NCBI GenBank assembly: GCA_012064385.1
Contig: QRDG01000139.1
Location: 1-64,000 of the forward strand
From: Puccinellia tenuiflora
Taxonomy: Eukaryota; Streptophyta; Magnoliopsida; Poales; Poaceae
Length of the DNA: 64,000 bases
Direction of reading: 5' to 3'
Shown here: in pieces, positions 22,987 through 34,364 of the stretch
Position numbering within the stretch: the stretch's first letter is position 1
How the letters are laid out: every line of letters starts with the position of its first letter
Translations under genes and position numbers: made by a program
The notes under the pieces: generated by a model
What the model was told of the DNA's origin: nothing
Databases searched by the model: none
What the model saw: only the letters and a program-made list of their open reading frames with translations

Positions 22987-25563
22987 TGAAAGAACAAACG
23001 TGCCCGAGATGTCGCCTAGAGGGGGGGGGTGAATAGGTGATTAACACTTTTTCTAATTAGGGGCTTGATAATTGCGGAATAAAACTATGTGTTTAAATTA
23101 ACAAGCCAACAACCTAAAACTAGGTTCACCTATGTGCACCAACAACCTATGCTAAGCAAATCAAGCAACAGGGAGATAGCAAGATATGAACTTCAAGCAC
23201 GAAGGCTATCACAAGGTAAAATGCATAAGTAAAGCTCGGGTATAGAAATAACCGAGGCACGCGGAGACGAGGATGTATTCCCGAGTTCCTCCTTGTTAAG
23301 GGAGTACGTCTCGTTGGAGGGGTGTGAGCTCGCCACAAAAGGCCTACTCAAGATGCCACAAAGGCCTCACCCTATTCTCCGATGAACCTCACCCAAGGGA
23401 TTGGTTCACCTTCCACTATCGGAATCCTTCGGGGCGGATTCCGGAGCCCTTTACAACTTCTCTTGGGGCACACACCCACAACTCAATTGGGGGCTCCCAA
23501 ACTCGTGCCGAAGCTTCACAAGCGAAGGCTTCGCGGCACCTCCAACCGTCTAGGGTACACAATGCTCCCAAGAGGCAACAAGCTCTTGGGAACACAATGC
23601 ACCCAAGAGTAACAAGCTTCTCAACGTCGATCTTCACGTATCACCGTAGGGAGAGCAACCCAATGCAACAAATGCAAAAGGCAAGAGCACACAAAGTGGT
23701 CAAGTCCTTCACTCCGAAATCCAACCAAAGCAACTAATGCTATGGAGGGATTTGAGAGGAAGAACAAAGGGAAGAACACAAAGCAACCCTAAATCTAGAT
23801 CCACTAAGTTCCCCTCACTTAGAGGAGAATTTGATTGGTGGAATGGTAGATCTAGATCTCCTCTCTTGTTTCCCTAAAGATGGGCAAGAATCATTGGAGG
23901 GAAGTGGAGGAATCAAGCTCTCAAAGATGTGCAACAATGGAGGAGAGAGAGAGAGCAAAAGGTTCACCAAGAAGCTTAGAACCGTTGGGGAAGAAGGGGC
24001 ACTTAAATAGGTGCCCTGGGAAATCTGGCCGTTGGGCTCAGATTCCCGCAGGAGCGGAAGTACCGGCCCAAGGGGCGGTACTACCGCCCTATGTAAAAAC
24101 AGCCCCAACGGCTCTCTTCAGAGAAGAAAACCCGCAGGACCGGTAGTACCGGCCCAAAGGGCGGTACTTCCGGCCCACCCAAAAACAGCCTGCCAACGGC
24201 TAGAAGAGAGAGCCCGCGAGGTCGGAAGTACCGGGAAACGGACCGGTACTTCCGGTTTAGCGGTAGTACCGGTACCACTTCCGGTGCTACTTCCGTTAAG
24301 AGTCCAGTACCCAACTTTCGCAAGCGGCACTGGGCTCCGGAAGAAACTCCGGAAGTTCCGGGCGGTAGTACCGCTGGGAGCACCGGTACTTCCGGTTTAG
24401 CGGTAGTTCCGGTGCTACTTCCGGTGGTACTTCCGTTTGGAGTCCAGTACCCAATTTTCGTAAGGGTACTGGGCTCCGGAAGTTCCTCCGGAAGTTCCGA
24501 GCGGTAGTACCGCCCGCGTGGCCGGTACTTCCGGTGCCTGAAAAACAGCAGAACCCTGAAACTGAATAACTTTTGCGTGGAAGCTCCGAATCGAGTGAAT
24601 CCAATTTTGTTGGAAAGAGGACGACAAGAGCGGTAAAGGGTTGGAAAGGTGAGACCTTTCCAAGCGGATGAACCGGCAAAATCTCCAAAACCGAAAATGC
24701 ACAAGTTTTTCATCAAGACTTCCGTTTTCTATGATCTTGGGCTTGTTTCGAAGATAATCACAAGCCCTACAAGATCACGCATATACACATCATAGTCTAT
24801 CATGTGAGGAGGAGAATATAAGGAGAGAGTTTGACCTCTCGTAGAAGGGGCAAACCGGTAAAACCTCCAATACCAAAAACGCAAGAAGATATTCATTAAA
24901 TCCGTTTTTGGTAAACTAGAGCTTGGTATGGAGATGAACACAAGCTCTAAATTCTCACATGGATAAAAGCCAAATAAGAACCAATAAAGATGATTGCATG
25001 GATGCAAAGGTTTGTGCTCTCTACGACGATATGATCATGATATTCGGTCGAGAGCCCCTCTTGATAGTACGGTTATCTATCCTATAACCCGGTCTCTCAC
25101 TAAACATCATGAGACCGGTAAAATAGAAACCCTAGCAAGATCATACCTTTGCCTTGCGCATTAATCCACTTGAGGTCGATGAAGACGATCTTCATCTCCT
25201 CAAGACGAACCACCTTTCTTGAACGCGCCTTGCTTGGTGAAGATTCACATGACGCTCCCCCATACACCAAGATGGGGAGAGCTCTCTTCGGCATATCTTC
25301 ACTTGGACTTGAGTGTTGATCAATCCGCACAAAGCCTTGATCAACACAAACTTCTTCTTCCCTTGAGCTTGACTCCAACAAATGGAGATCAAGCAAAGCA
25401 CCTTGACTCCAACCAATGGAGACAAGCAAACTTGACCTTGATCAACAAATGATCTTGACACAAGCTAAAGGACAACCTACACATAGAGCTCAATACAAAC
25501 ATTAGTCCATAGAGATTGTCATTAATTACCAAAACCATGCATGGGATCAACCATGCACTTTCA
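22987..25563 (-). mobile_element. Solo LTR D (2.58 kb, same family as element E)
   Basis: It starts TGAAAGAACAAAC and ends TGCACTTTCA, the 6-bp TGAAAG/CTTTCA termini shared with E. It aligns with both E LTRs along most of its length but has an extra GC-rich repeat block (about 24040-24560). No interior remains. Orientation is taken from E. Open frames inside it are LTR sequence and not genes. Confidence 0.9.
24040..24560. repeat. GGTACTTCCGG/CCGGAAGTACC repeat block in LTR D
   Basis: About 20 direct and inverted copies of words such as GGTAGTACCG, GTACTTCCGG and CGGAAGTTCC are packed in about 500 bp. At the equivalent position the E LTRs have a short GGCCGGCCTGG array instead (29330-29440). 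Confidence 0.85.
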
Positions 25564-26722
25564 CATAGCTACTTGTATAAGCCTCAACCCCGGTGAGGGA
25601 CTACTCCCTCCTCATCGCGGGAAGCAGCGGTGTCGATGGAGATGGCTCCGGCGGTCGATCCCCCCTCCGGCAGGGTGCCGGAACAGGATCAATCTGACCC
25701 CCGAAACTTGTCGGCGATGGCGGCGGAGCTCTGTTGTGTATTTCGGGAAAATCCTTCGGGGGTTAGCGTTTTTGCGTCGGAGGCGGCCGAGGGGTGCCCC
25801 ACAGGGCAGGGGCGGGTCCCACCCATGGGTGGGCCCTAGATCGCGGCAGGGGGCCGCCCCTGGCCTGTGTGGGTCCCCTGGAGTCGCCCTTCTGGCTCCC
25901 TTCCTCATTTCTTCAATAAAAAATCTCCGTAAATTTTCGTCCAATTCCGAGAATATTTCCAGAAGTAACTTTCTGCAACAAAAATAGGGAACTGGCACTG
26001 GGCATCTTGTCAATAGGTTAGTCCGATAAAATGCATAAAAATGATATAATTGATAGTAGAAACATGTGACAATGTCACAAAACTAGCATGGATCACTAAA
26101 AAATTATAGATACGTTTGACACGTATCAAGCCCTCATGGTGAGGTAAAACTCCTACTCCTGCCTTGCTCTTTCTTATTATCAGTGGACAAGTTACAAGTG
26201 AGCTCCTTGAGCTGTATGAGGGACTAGGGTTTCCAGGAATCGGTCCTCCCTTCTGGTGGCTGCAACCCCCCTTATATAGGGTTGAGGGGTTGTTGTACAA
26301 GTAGGGCCGGCTGGCCGGCTAGGCCCGACCCGGCCCCGCCGCTCCCGGCTACAGGGTTCCTCCTTCCCACAGTGTTCTTCCTTCTTGTATAGTGGAAGCC
26401 GCACGGTATGGAGGCGCCGCTGTCGGGGACGTGAGGAGCCGGGCGGCGTGCGTCCGGCCCGGTCGGCTCCAGCCCCGCCGGGTGCGGGTCAGTGCTCCAA
26501 CGGCACGCTCCGCACTGTGGCGACGTGGAGTCCGGCGGCCGCGTCGTGGGCGACGTGGAGCTGGGGACCCCTCCATGCTGTCTTGTCGGCGACTCTGGCT
26601 GGCTGGCGGCAGCCGGTGTTGAGCTGGTCCGGCTGAAGGATCCACCCGGATACGTGCAACCGGATGCCTTGAAATCTTGACTTGTAAGCTCCTTTGACCA
26701 CCCTGGGGTCATCCCCCCGACA

Positions 26723-26737
26723 CTAGCCCCCGAACAC
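26723..26737 (-). other. Polypurine tract of element G
   Basis: The minus strand has GTTCGGGGGCTAG immediately upstream of the TGTCGG LTR start. Confidence 0.6.
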
Positions 26738-27116
26738 GTTGGGGTTTGTCCGGCCGGCACGGCCGGGTAAGCGTCTGCGTGTTGAAGTAGTAGTGGCCCT
26801 GTTGAAGTAGCACTTGTCTCGGAACCTTGTCGTAGTAGATGTCGTGGCCGGCTAGGAGTGTGCTCCCTCGAGCTCTTCGCCGGGCCGGCTAGCGGTGACG
26901 TCAGGGATGACGCCGGCCCATCCCATCGGCCTGCCACCCCACTACCCGGCCTGGCACCGCGACGCCTCGGTTCCTGGTCGTGGGATCTTCTGTGCCGCAG
27001 AGTGACGGGCCCGGCGGTAGTGGGATCGTTTGTGCTGGTAACCGCCGGCCACGTCCGGCAGTTGCCGGCCACGTGGCCCACATCGTGGGCAGGAGCCCGG
27101 GGGGCGGCCTCCGCCC

Positions 27117-27123
27117 TTAAATA
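27117..27123 (+). promoter_or_regulatory. Putative TATA element of the antisense ORF
   Basis: TTAAATA lies in a GC-rich region about 270 bp before the ATG at 27389, followed by a pyrimidine-rich CTCCTCCTTCTTC leader. It suits an independent promoter, read opposite to element G. Confidence 0.4.
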
Positions 27124-27388
27124 GGCCGCTCCGGCATCCTCCTCCTTCTTCTTCTTCTTCCGTTCTTCTGCTTCCCCTCTTGCCTGCGCCGCCACTTTCT
27201 TGCTCGCCGCCGTCATCAACCTCGTCCGCGATTGCAAAGCACGTGTCACCGGCCTTCTGTTCTTCCTTCTCTCCTCCCTCTTCTTTCTCTTCGTTGACCA
27301 CGCGCACGCGCCGCGGCACCTTCGCCACGCCACAGGCACGCGCGTGTCCACCGCCCGCCGTGCTCCCGACCTCGCGCTGGAGAAGCGG

Positions 27389-27679
27389 ATGGCCGCCGGT
27401 GAAGGAGATGGTGACTGGAGGGGCTCCGACGTCACCGACGAGGATCTAGTTGGCCTCCGGCGCTGCGGCGTGCTGGGGTCCGCGGATGAGGTTGCCGTTC
27501 GCGTTCCTCCCAGTGACGAGATCCGGCCAAACCCCGCAGCCGGCGAGGTGGTCGTCTTCGTCGAGCACATGACCCGGGGGATGGCCTTCCCGGTGAGCCC
27601 CTTCCTCCGGGAGCTTTTTAAGTATTTTGATCTTCAGCCTCACCATCTGGGCGCGAACTCATTCAACAGACTCAATTAA
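27389..27679 (+). pseudogene. Antisense accessory ORF of Gypsy element G (Transposase_28-like), truncated
   Basis: From the ATG at 27389 the protein runs MAAGEGDGDW...GEVVVFVEHMTRG...FPVSPFLRELFKYFDLQPHHLGANSF and then loses homology near 27660, with a stop at 27679. The block VVFVEHMTRG...FDLQPHHLGANSF is the start of the domain known as Transposase_28 (putative gypsy-type transposon). Family knowledge: Tat-lineage elements such as maize Grande carry an accessory gene in antisense orientation near the 3' LTR, with its own promoter. Orientation and position here fit: the gene is plus strand, and the element's 3' LTR and polypurine tract are minus. Only the N-terminal quarter or so survives. 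Confidence 0.65.
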
Positions 27680-28312
27680 AAAATGTTAAATTCTCAAGAT
27701 GTTTCAAAAAAAAGTTAAGTTCTCAAGTTATAAAACACACATTCCAATATAAGAAAACACAAGAGAAATTAATGAAATAATCCATCTTCAGATTTGGACA
27801 TGTAAGTGAAAGATTTTCAAGTGCAAGTATCAGCAAATGTCACTTGGAAAGAATAGGTTCAGAAAAGATACTGACATCACCGTTGTGAGGGGATGGCACA
27901 ATATCTTGAAGTTTCTTGCTGGTGGAGACATCAATAACAAAAAAAAAGTGGCACCTAGCATGACCATGCTTTCCGGTTTTAGATGTAGAAACCTGAAAAG
28001 ACTAAATCTAATGGAGACATGAATCAAAGAAAATTATATCAGTCTTGCTCTCACAGAAATCACAGTACCCAATACATTCAAATTGCAGGAAACGAACAAA
28101 GCAGCTAAAAGAAAGAAGAGTGGATGCAGCGGGAACTTACGGTTGCTTGCCCCCAAAATTCATTTTCTATACCTTGCAAGGGCCGGTGGAAGAACAAGCC
28201 GAGCAGGAGCAGGAAGAAGGGTTGCGCATGCTCCACCGACCTTGCCACCTGCTGGACTTCAACCCCTGGTAGGGCTAGTCGGCCCTTCCGCCTCCCCCGG
28301 TAGCCATGTCTC
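27680..28312. other. Unassigned sequence between elements G and E
   Basis: This is mixed AT-rich then GC-richer sequence without a convincing gene. It continues across element E at 38252, since removing E and one CATAG joins the two sides. It could be a degraded gene or another transposon. I see no motif that settles it. Confidence 0.4.
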
Positions 28313-28317
28313 CATAG

Positions 28318-30416
28318 TGAAAGAACAAACTATGCCCGGATGTCGCCTAGAGGGGGGGGGGGGTGAATAGGCGATTAAAACTTTTTCTATTTAGGGGCTT
28401 GATAATTGCGGAATAAAACTAGGTGTTTAAATTAACAAGCCAACAACCTAAAATTCTAGGTTTACCTAAGTGCACCAACAACCTATGCTAAACAAGGCAA
28501 GCAACAAGGTGATAGCAAGATATAGACTTCAAGCACGATGGCTATCACAATGTAAATTTGCATAAGTAAAAGCTCGGGTATAGAGATAACCGAGGCACGT
28601 GGAGACGAGGATGTATTCCCGAGTTCCTCCTTGTTAAGGGAGTACGTCTCGTTGGAGGGGTGTGAGCTCGCCACAAAAGGCCTACTCAAGATGCCACAAA
28701 GGCCTCACCCTATTCTCCGATGAACCGCACCCAAAGGTTTGGTTCACCTTCCACTATCGGAATCCTTCGGGGCGGATTCCGGAGCCCTTACAACTTTTGG
28801 GGCACACACCCACAACTCAATTGGGGGCTCCCAAAGCGTGCCGAAGCTTCACAAGCCGAAGTCTTCACGGCACCACTGTCTAGGGTCCAATGACCCAAGA
28901 GTAACAAGCTCCCAACCTTCAATCCCACGAATCACCGTGGGGAGCACAACCCGATGCAACAAATGCAAAAGGGGAAGATCACACCAAGTGGTCAAATCCT
29001 TCACCCCAAAATCCAACAAAGCAACTAATGCTATGGAGGGATTTAGGAGGAAGAACGGAGGAGAAACACCAAGAACTCCAAAATCTAGATCCCACAAGTT
29101 CCCCTCACTTAGAGGAGATTTTGATTGGTGGAGTAGTGGATCTAGATCTCCTCTCTTGTTTCCCTAAATTTGGGCAAGAATCATTGGAGGGATTGAGAGG
29201 AATCAAGCTCTCAAGATTTGCAACAATGGAGGAGAGAGAGAAAAAAAAACTAGTTGAAACAATGGGGAAGAAGCCCCTTTTATATGGGGCCTCAAAATGT
29301 GGCCGTTGGGGGAAGAAAAGCTCCCAGCCCCGACAGCCCGGCCTAGGGCCGGCCTGGGGCCGGCCTGGGGCCGGCCTGGCTGGGCAGGAACCCGAAGCGG
29401 CCGGCCTTGGCCCGGCCTGAGCCCGGCCTGGGCTGGCCAAACTGCAGAAAAACATCCAACATGAAAACAAACATATTTTGATCATCCGAACTCCGTTTTC
29501 GATGTTCTTGGGCTCGTTGGAATCGCAACGAAAAGCTCTACAAGAATATACAGAGAAACATCATATTCCAACAAGGGAGAATTAAACCAAATGTGGAAAG
29601 GTAAAACCTTCTATCGCAAACCAGAAATGCTATATCTTTTGCAAATGAAGTCCGAATGAAGTGAAACCAATTTTGTTGGAAAGAGGACGACAAATGCTAC
29701 CCTTGGAAATAGCAAACAAGTAATGGAGATTTTGCAAAGAAATGGAAGAGATAAACCTTCCGCACGGATGAACCGGCAAAATCTCCAATACCGAAAACGC
29801 AATAGGGAACGCATATGAAAACCATTTTCGGTGAACTTAGCCTTGTCATGACAAGCACGACAAGCACCAAGACCACACCACGATAAGATACAAATAAGAA
29901 CCAATAAAGATGATTGCATGGATGCAAAGGTTTGTGCTCTCTACGACGATATGATCACGATATTCGGTCGAGAGCCCCTCTTGATAGTACGGTTATCTAT
30001 CCTATAACCCGGTCTCTCACTAAACAACATGAGACCGGTAAAATAGAAACCCTATCAAGAACATACCTTTGCCTTCCGCATAAATCCACTTGAGGTCGAT
30101 GAAGATGATCTTCATCTCCTCAAGATGCACCACCTTCCTCGATTGCGCTTCGGTGAAGATTCACTTGATGCTCCCCCATACATCAAGATGGGAGACGCTT
30201 TCTTCGGCATATCTTCACTTGGCCTTGAGTGATGATCAACTCGCACAAAGCCTTGATCAACACAAACTTTTCTTCTTCCCTTAACCTTGATTCCAACAAA
30301 TGGAGATCAAGCAACTCAAATGGACACACCTATAAATATAGCTCAATGCAAATATTAGTCCATAGAGATTGTCATTAATTACCAAAACCATGCATGGGAG
30401 CGACCATGCACTTTCA
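28318..30416 (-). repeat. 3' LTR of element E
   Basis: The ends are TGAAAG (28318) and CTTTCA (30416). A TATA-like CCCATATAAAAGG lies on the minus strand at about 29275-29288. A GGCCGGCCTGG array is at 29330-29440. Confidence 0.92.
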
Positions 30417-30432
30417 ATCTCCCCCATTTTGG
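30417..30432 (-). other. Polypurine tract of element E
   Basis: The minus strand reads CCAAAATGGGGGAGAT directly before the LTR start, a typical polypurine tract. Confidence 0.85.
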
Positions 30433-33400
30433 TAATTGATGACAATCCCTTTTTAAGAGGGTTTATATAACAAATAGAGCATCCTTGCATGACAAACAAG
30501 CAAGAATGCAAAGCGCATTAAAGGCAAATGCAACAAAAGCATAAAACCCAAATTCCCTTAAACCCTCTAAACTTCTCCCCCATTGGCATCGATTGCCGAA
30601 ATGGGAAGAAAAATTTAGAGAGCCAATATAATATGAGTTCCTCCATAAAGGTGATGACAATCCCTTTTAACGAAAAATTAGAGGAAATCAAACTATATTG
30701 AGGATCAAAAGATTGCAAAAAGGATGAAATCATTTTAAACATCTCCACAAAGGAGAAAAGCAATCGAAAGATCCAAAGCGAGAGTTCTAAATAAAAACCG
30801 GAGAAGCTCCCCAATGTTCATGCACATAGGAGTGCACAAATATGGCATCCTCGCTCCCCCAAAATCATCTAGAACCCGCAACAAGTGCAAGAGTGCATAA
30901 TGCAAAAGCAAATCATAGCACTTGCACCAAAGATGTGGTTGAGCCATAAAGGAGATACCAATTTTCAAAAATTCATCATAAGATAGGCCCAACCGAGAAA
31001 AGAGATCTTTTAAAGAGATATGTTCACAAGCTTAGGGATACCAATTGGAAACTAAAACCAATTGAAAATGCCAAAAGCTAGTGAGATCATTTAGCCAATA
31101 AAATTCAACATGCTCACCAAGGTAGGCATGAAGTCAAAGATCTTCAAGAAATACATGAGTGTGCAAAGATACCAATAAACAATAAGACAAGCACTCATGA
31201 GACAAATTTGGAGCCACCAAAGAATTATAGAAGAAACACAAGGTGGCTCAAAAAGAAATAGGATACCAATTAAAAGGTGACCTCTCTCATATGTATATGT
31301 TTCTAATTAGACAAACCATGAAGATATACATCCGCAAAGAAACATATACATACGAAATGGTTCGGGAAAAGAGAACAAGGTATCCAAAAGGAAGTCATAA
31401 ATATACAAACGAGATTGTTGCTTGAAAGCATAGCACATAGCTCAAAATATATCATTGTATATAAATGAACTTCAAATATATCAAATGCATCACACATATC
31501 ACTAAGGGAACAAGAGATAGTGAAGATGCTTTGAAATAGGCAACAAGTATCACAAACAAATAATATCAATTGAAGAAAAGGTTTTTGCAAATTCATCACA
31601 CATATCACAAAGATATATTAAGTGAAGGAAAAAGCCAAAACCACAACAATTGCATATAAGAGCTTTTATGCCAAGAGGCAACCTACACAAGGTTGAAACT
31701 AGAAAAGCATGCATGAGATAGATACTTGTTACCGAGATGACATTGGTGATGAAGATGATGAGAGATGGTTTGACATCAAAGCTTGACTCCGACAATCACA
31801 CGGTGAGAACACCTTCCTTATGTATGAGGCAAGCATCCAATGCATCTCCATTGTACCTAAAACAAAATTAGAATACAAAATGGTTCCCAAACTCATTGGG
31901 TTCCATAGTAGTTAGATCAACTACAATATATAGGAAACACTCCACATAAATATGTGCATATAGATATGAAATTGAATTTCATGCACATCTTAGCCGATTT
32001 AGGATTCGGTGGAGTTCCCCTATATATTGGATCAAGAAAGATAAGCATTCTAAAATAATATAAATTAGTAACCGAGCATGCAAAGGCTTTCTAGAACCAA
32101 AAGAGATACAATTTGGATGAAAACACAAAGTGAACCAAAAAGGTTGTCCAAATTATATCAAAATCCAAATCAACACATGAATTAGGAGAAATCAAATCAA
32201 CCTATGATTGATTCCAAAACACATCAACACATGAAGTGTGATATCAAAAGGAATCAAATCAACACAACAAATGATCGATAAGACACCAATTGAAAATAAG
32301 ATACCAATTAAAACAAAAAAATATCAACTAGGAGAAAAGATACCAAGAAGAGGGTGATACTTGACCGAAATCAAGTAAAGTTAAAATAAGGCAAAAGGTA
32401 TCAAGACTCCCACAATAAATATCAATTGGAACAAATATCTATGGAGGAGATATTAAATTCCAATTAATACCAGTTGAAGGAGCCAACACAAGATAAAGAA
32501 TCAAATCCCAATTGAAAGGATCAAATATTGATAGAAAGGATAGTGTTCAAAATAAAAAGGAATGCTCCCCCAAGATCCATGCATTATCTTTGATATTTGC
32601 ATTTGAATACAAAATGCATGCACAAGGGATCATTACTCTCCACATTTTATTTCCAACACTAAACACTACCAAATGAAAAAGGATCCTTGCAAGAGGCAAA
32701 GAAGGCAATAAATAGGCAAATTAACGCAAGAGCCAATATGAGGATGAACAAAAATATTCTACCACAAATGTGTATATCTATTGTCCAAGGACAATGAGCA
32801 AAAGGAAATATTTTTTCCGGTGAGTAGAGATATCAAAGGTCATCCTCACAAGATAAAACATATGGCAAGAGATAATAAATAAACACACCATATTTAAAAG
32901 GTTTGTTGGTAGTTTCAACTATTCGAACCAATCGGCAAAGCCATGGTTAGAATAATATGACACAAATGGTTTCTCACATAATATATGGAAATGGATATTA
33001 GAGAAAAACCACACCAAGCAAACTCACACAAACAAGAGCCAAAGAATAACCAAAAGGAAAATTGGAACTTGTTTGAGCAAACATGCCACATAAGAAAAAG
33101 ATAATTTACAATATCAAATCTAGGTGGCAAACCTCAAATGTTCACATTTTTATGGTATTGTAATATGCACATAGCTTATTACTCCCCCCATAATGTGATA
33201 ATTCATTTTATTTTTTAAACAAGAGGCAAATAAAACCAACTAGAGAAATTAATAGACATTGTAGAAATTGAATTTCTCATGAATATGACATACCACATAG
33301 TAGCTAGATAATATTGAAATATCAATACTAGGTGGTGTGCTTCATGTACACATATTTTTAGGTTTGTGAGGTGCACAAAGCACATCACTCCCCCAAAATG

Positions 33401-33761
33401 GGATAGTCCATTAATAACTCAAAGAGCCAAATGAAATCCACACAAGATTCAAAAAGCTCAACCCACAAATTACACATACATGAAACACAACTATCATACA
33501 CAACCTTGAATAACAAGACAAGTAGGAAAGGAGCATATCATATACAAGCACATGCTAGGAACAAAACTAACACATGCAAAGGGAGCGAGCAACTTTCAAT
33601 ATATTATATGAGTTAAATGCAAGTTACCGCAAGGAGGAAGCATTGGATATGAGATAGAGCAATATATTCCAATTGACTTGGCTAGAGAAATAAAACCATG
33701 AAGATCCCTCAATTCTTCAAAAGTAGCCAAGTCACCAATGTCCTCCACAATCACCTATTGA
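30433..33761 (-). mobile_element. Non-coding AT-rich interior of element E
   Basis: No frame longer than about 100 codons and no pol motif occurs in 3.3 kb. The stretch repeatedly uses the word GATACCAATT, which also occurs at the primer-site/LTR junction (36150-36158). Confidence 0.8.
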
Positions 33762-34331
33762 TCAAGTTGAAGCTTGTTGGTCCCCAACCAAGTTGGGTCC
33801 TAAGAGGTTAGTCACAATAGGTTTGGGGACCCAAATGGTGCGTTTCTTGACACCACTTTGAGCTCCCACATACTTGGCAAACACATTGCCAACTCTATCC
33901 TTCCCAAGAGAATAATCATCATTAATTATGATAGGGTTGGAAGAGGTACCGTTAGTGCATGAGGAAGCAAAATGACCTTTGCCGCGGCAAAGGTAGCAAC
34001 ACCGACTCTTCTTCTTCTTTATAGGCTCCTCAACTTGAGGAGCATTGGCTTGAGTCTTCTTGGGAGGTGGCCTTTGTTCAACTCGTGGTTGAGCACGAGA
34101 TTGAACAAGAGGCCGCTTCCCTAGTTGCTTCTCACTAAGAGGCTTCTTCTTCTTCATTGGGCAATCCCGAACGTGGTGCCCTTCAACCTTGCACTTGAAG
34201 CAAGTGATCTTGGCCGGATTCTTGACTTGAACTTGACCCTTCTTCTTCTTCTCAACTTTGGACTTGTTCTTGTTGTTGGAGTTGAATCCAAGTCCACTCT
34301 TGTCATTAGGGGATTGTTGCACACTCAACAT
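33762..34331 (-). CDS. Gag C-terminal part of element E with two zinc knuckles
   Basis: In minus-strand order it starts MLSVQQSPNDKSGLGF, with a Lys/Asn-rich basic linker. It then has two CCHC knuckles: CFKCKVEGHHVRDC and CYLCRGKGHFASSC. The C-terminal segment contains KKRTIWVPKP and GPNLV, seen after the knuckles in several Copia gags. It would bind element RNA. It ends at 33762 without running into a protease. It is separated by a short gap and a frame change from the coiled-coil part upstream, so the full gag is probably now three pieces. Confidence 0.8.
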   Translation of the reverse strand: MLSVQQSPNDKSGLGFNSNNKNKSKVEKKKKGQVQVKNPAKITCFKCKVEGHHVRDCPMKKKKPLSEKQLGKRPLVQSRAQPRVEQRPPPKKTQANAPQVEEPIKKKKSRCCYLCRGKGHFASSCTNGTSSNPIIINDDYSLGKDRVGNVFAKYVGAQSGVKKRTIWVPKPIVTNLLGPNLVGDQQAST

Positions 34332-34364
34332 GTTGTCAAGTGCACGCTTCCCTTCATGACGCTT

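Larger units (their letters stand above)
22982..25568. repeat. 5-bp target duplication of solo LTR D
   Basis: CATAG at 22982-22986 and 25564-25568 directly flanks D. Confidence 0.9.
22090..26128 (-). mobile_element. Solo Gypsy-type LTR F (about 1.46 kb), hosting LTR D
   Basis: The termini are TGATGTCTAC and ACGTATCA (minus strand TGATACGT..), with target duplication AGCCC. The stretch GGGCCTCCAAGCGCAGAGG and the end near TATAGATACG are widespread in wheat intergenic LTRs (from memory). No internal region remains, so it is a solo LTR made by LTR-LTR recombination. LTR D splits it at 22987-25563. Confidence 0.88.
22085..26133. repeat. 5-bp target duplication of solo LTR F
   Basis: AGCCC at 22085-22089 and 26129-26133 flanks F exactly. 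Confidence 0.9.
21945..26722 (-). mobile_element. Ty3/Gypsy 3' LTR G, interrupted by solo LTR F
   Basis: The ends are TGTCGTGG (21945) and CCCCGACA (26722), giving matching TGTCG/CGACA termini. Without F and one copy of its target duplication the LTR is about 0.74 kb (21945-22089 plus 26134-26722). A C-rich stretch at 26723-26737 reads on the minus strand as the polypurine tract TTCGGGGGCTAG, so this is the 3' LTR of a minus-strand element. The element is inserted in the protease region of B. Its pol and other LTR are not found in the window. Confidence 0.75.

Noticed and set aside
23324..24716. Open frames within LTR D
   Set aside because: LTR sequence. The longest reads through the GGTACTTCCGG repeats and is not conserved in the E LTRs.
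26272..27570. A 432-codon minus-strand open frame rich in Arg/Ser/Pro
   Set aside because: It spans LTR G, the polypurine tract and the region antisense to the accessory ORF. It has GC-biased composition and no domain.
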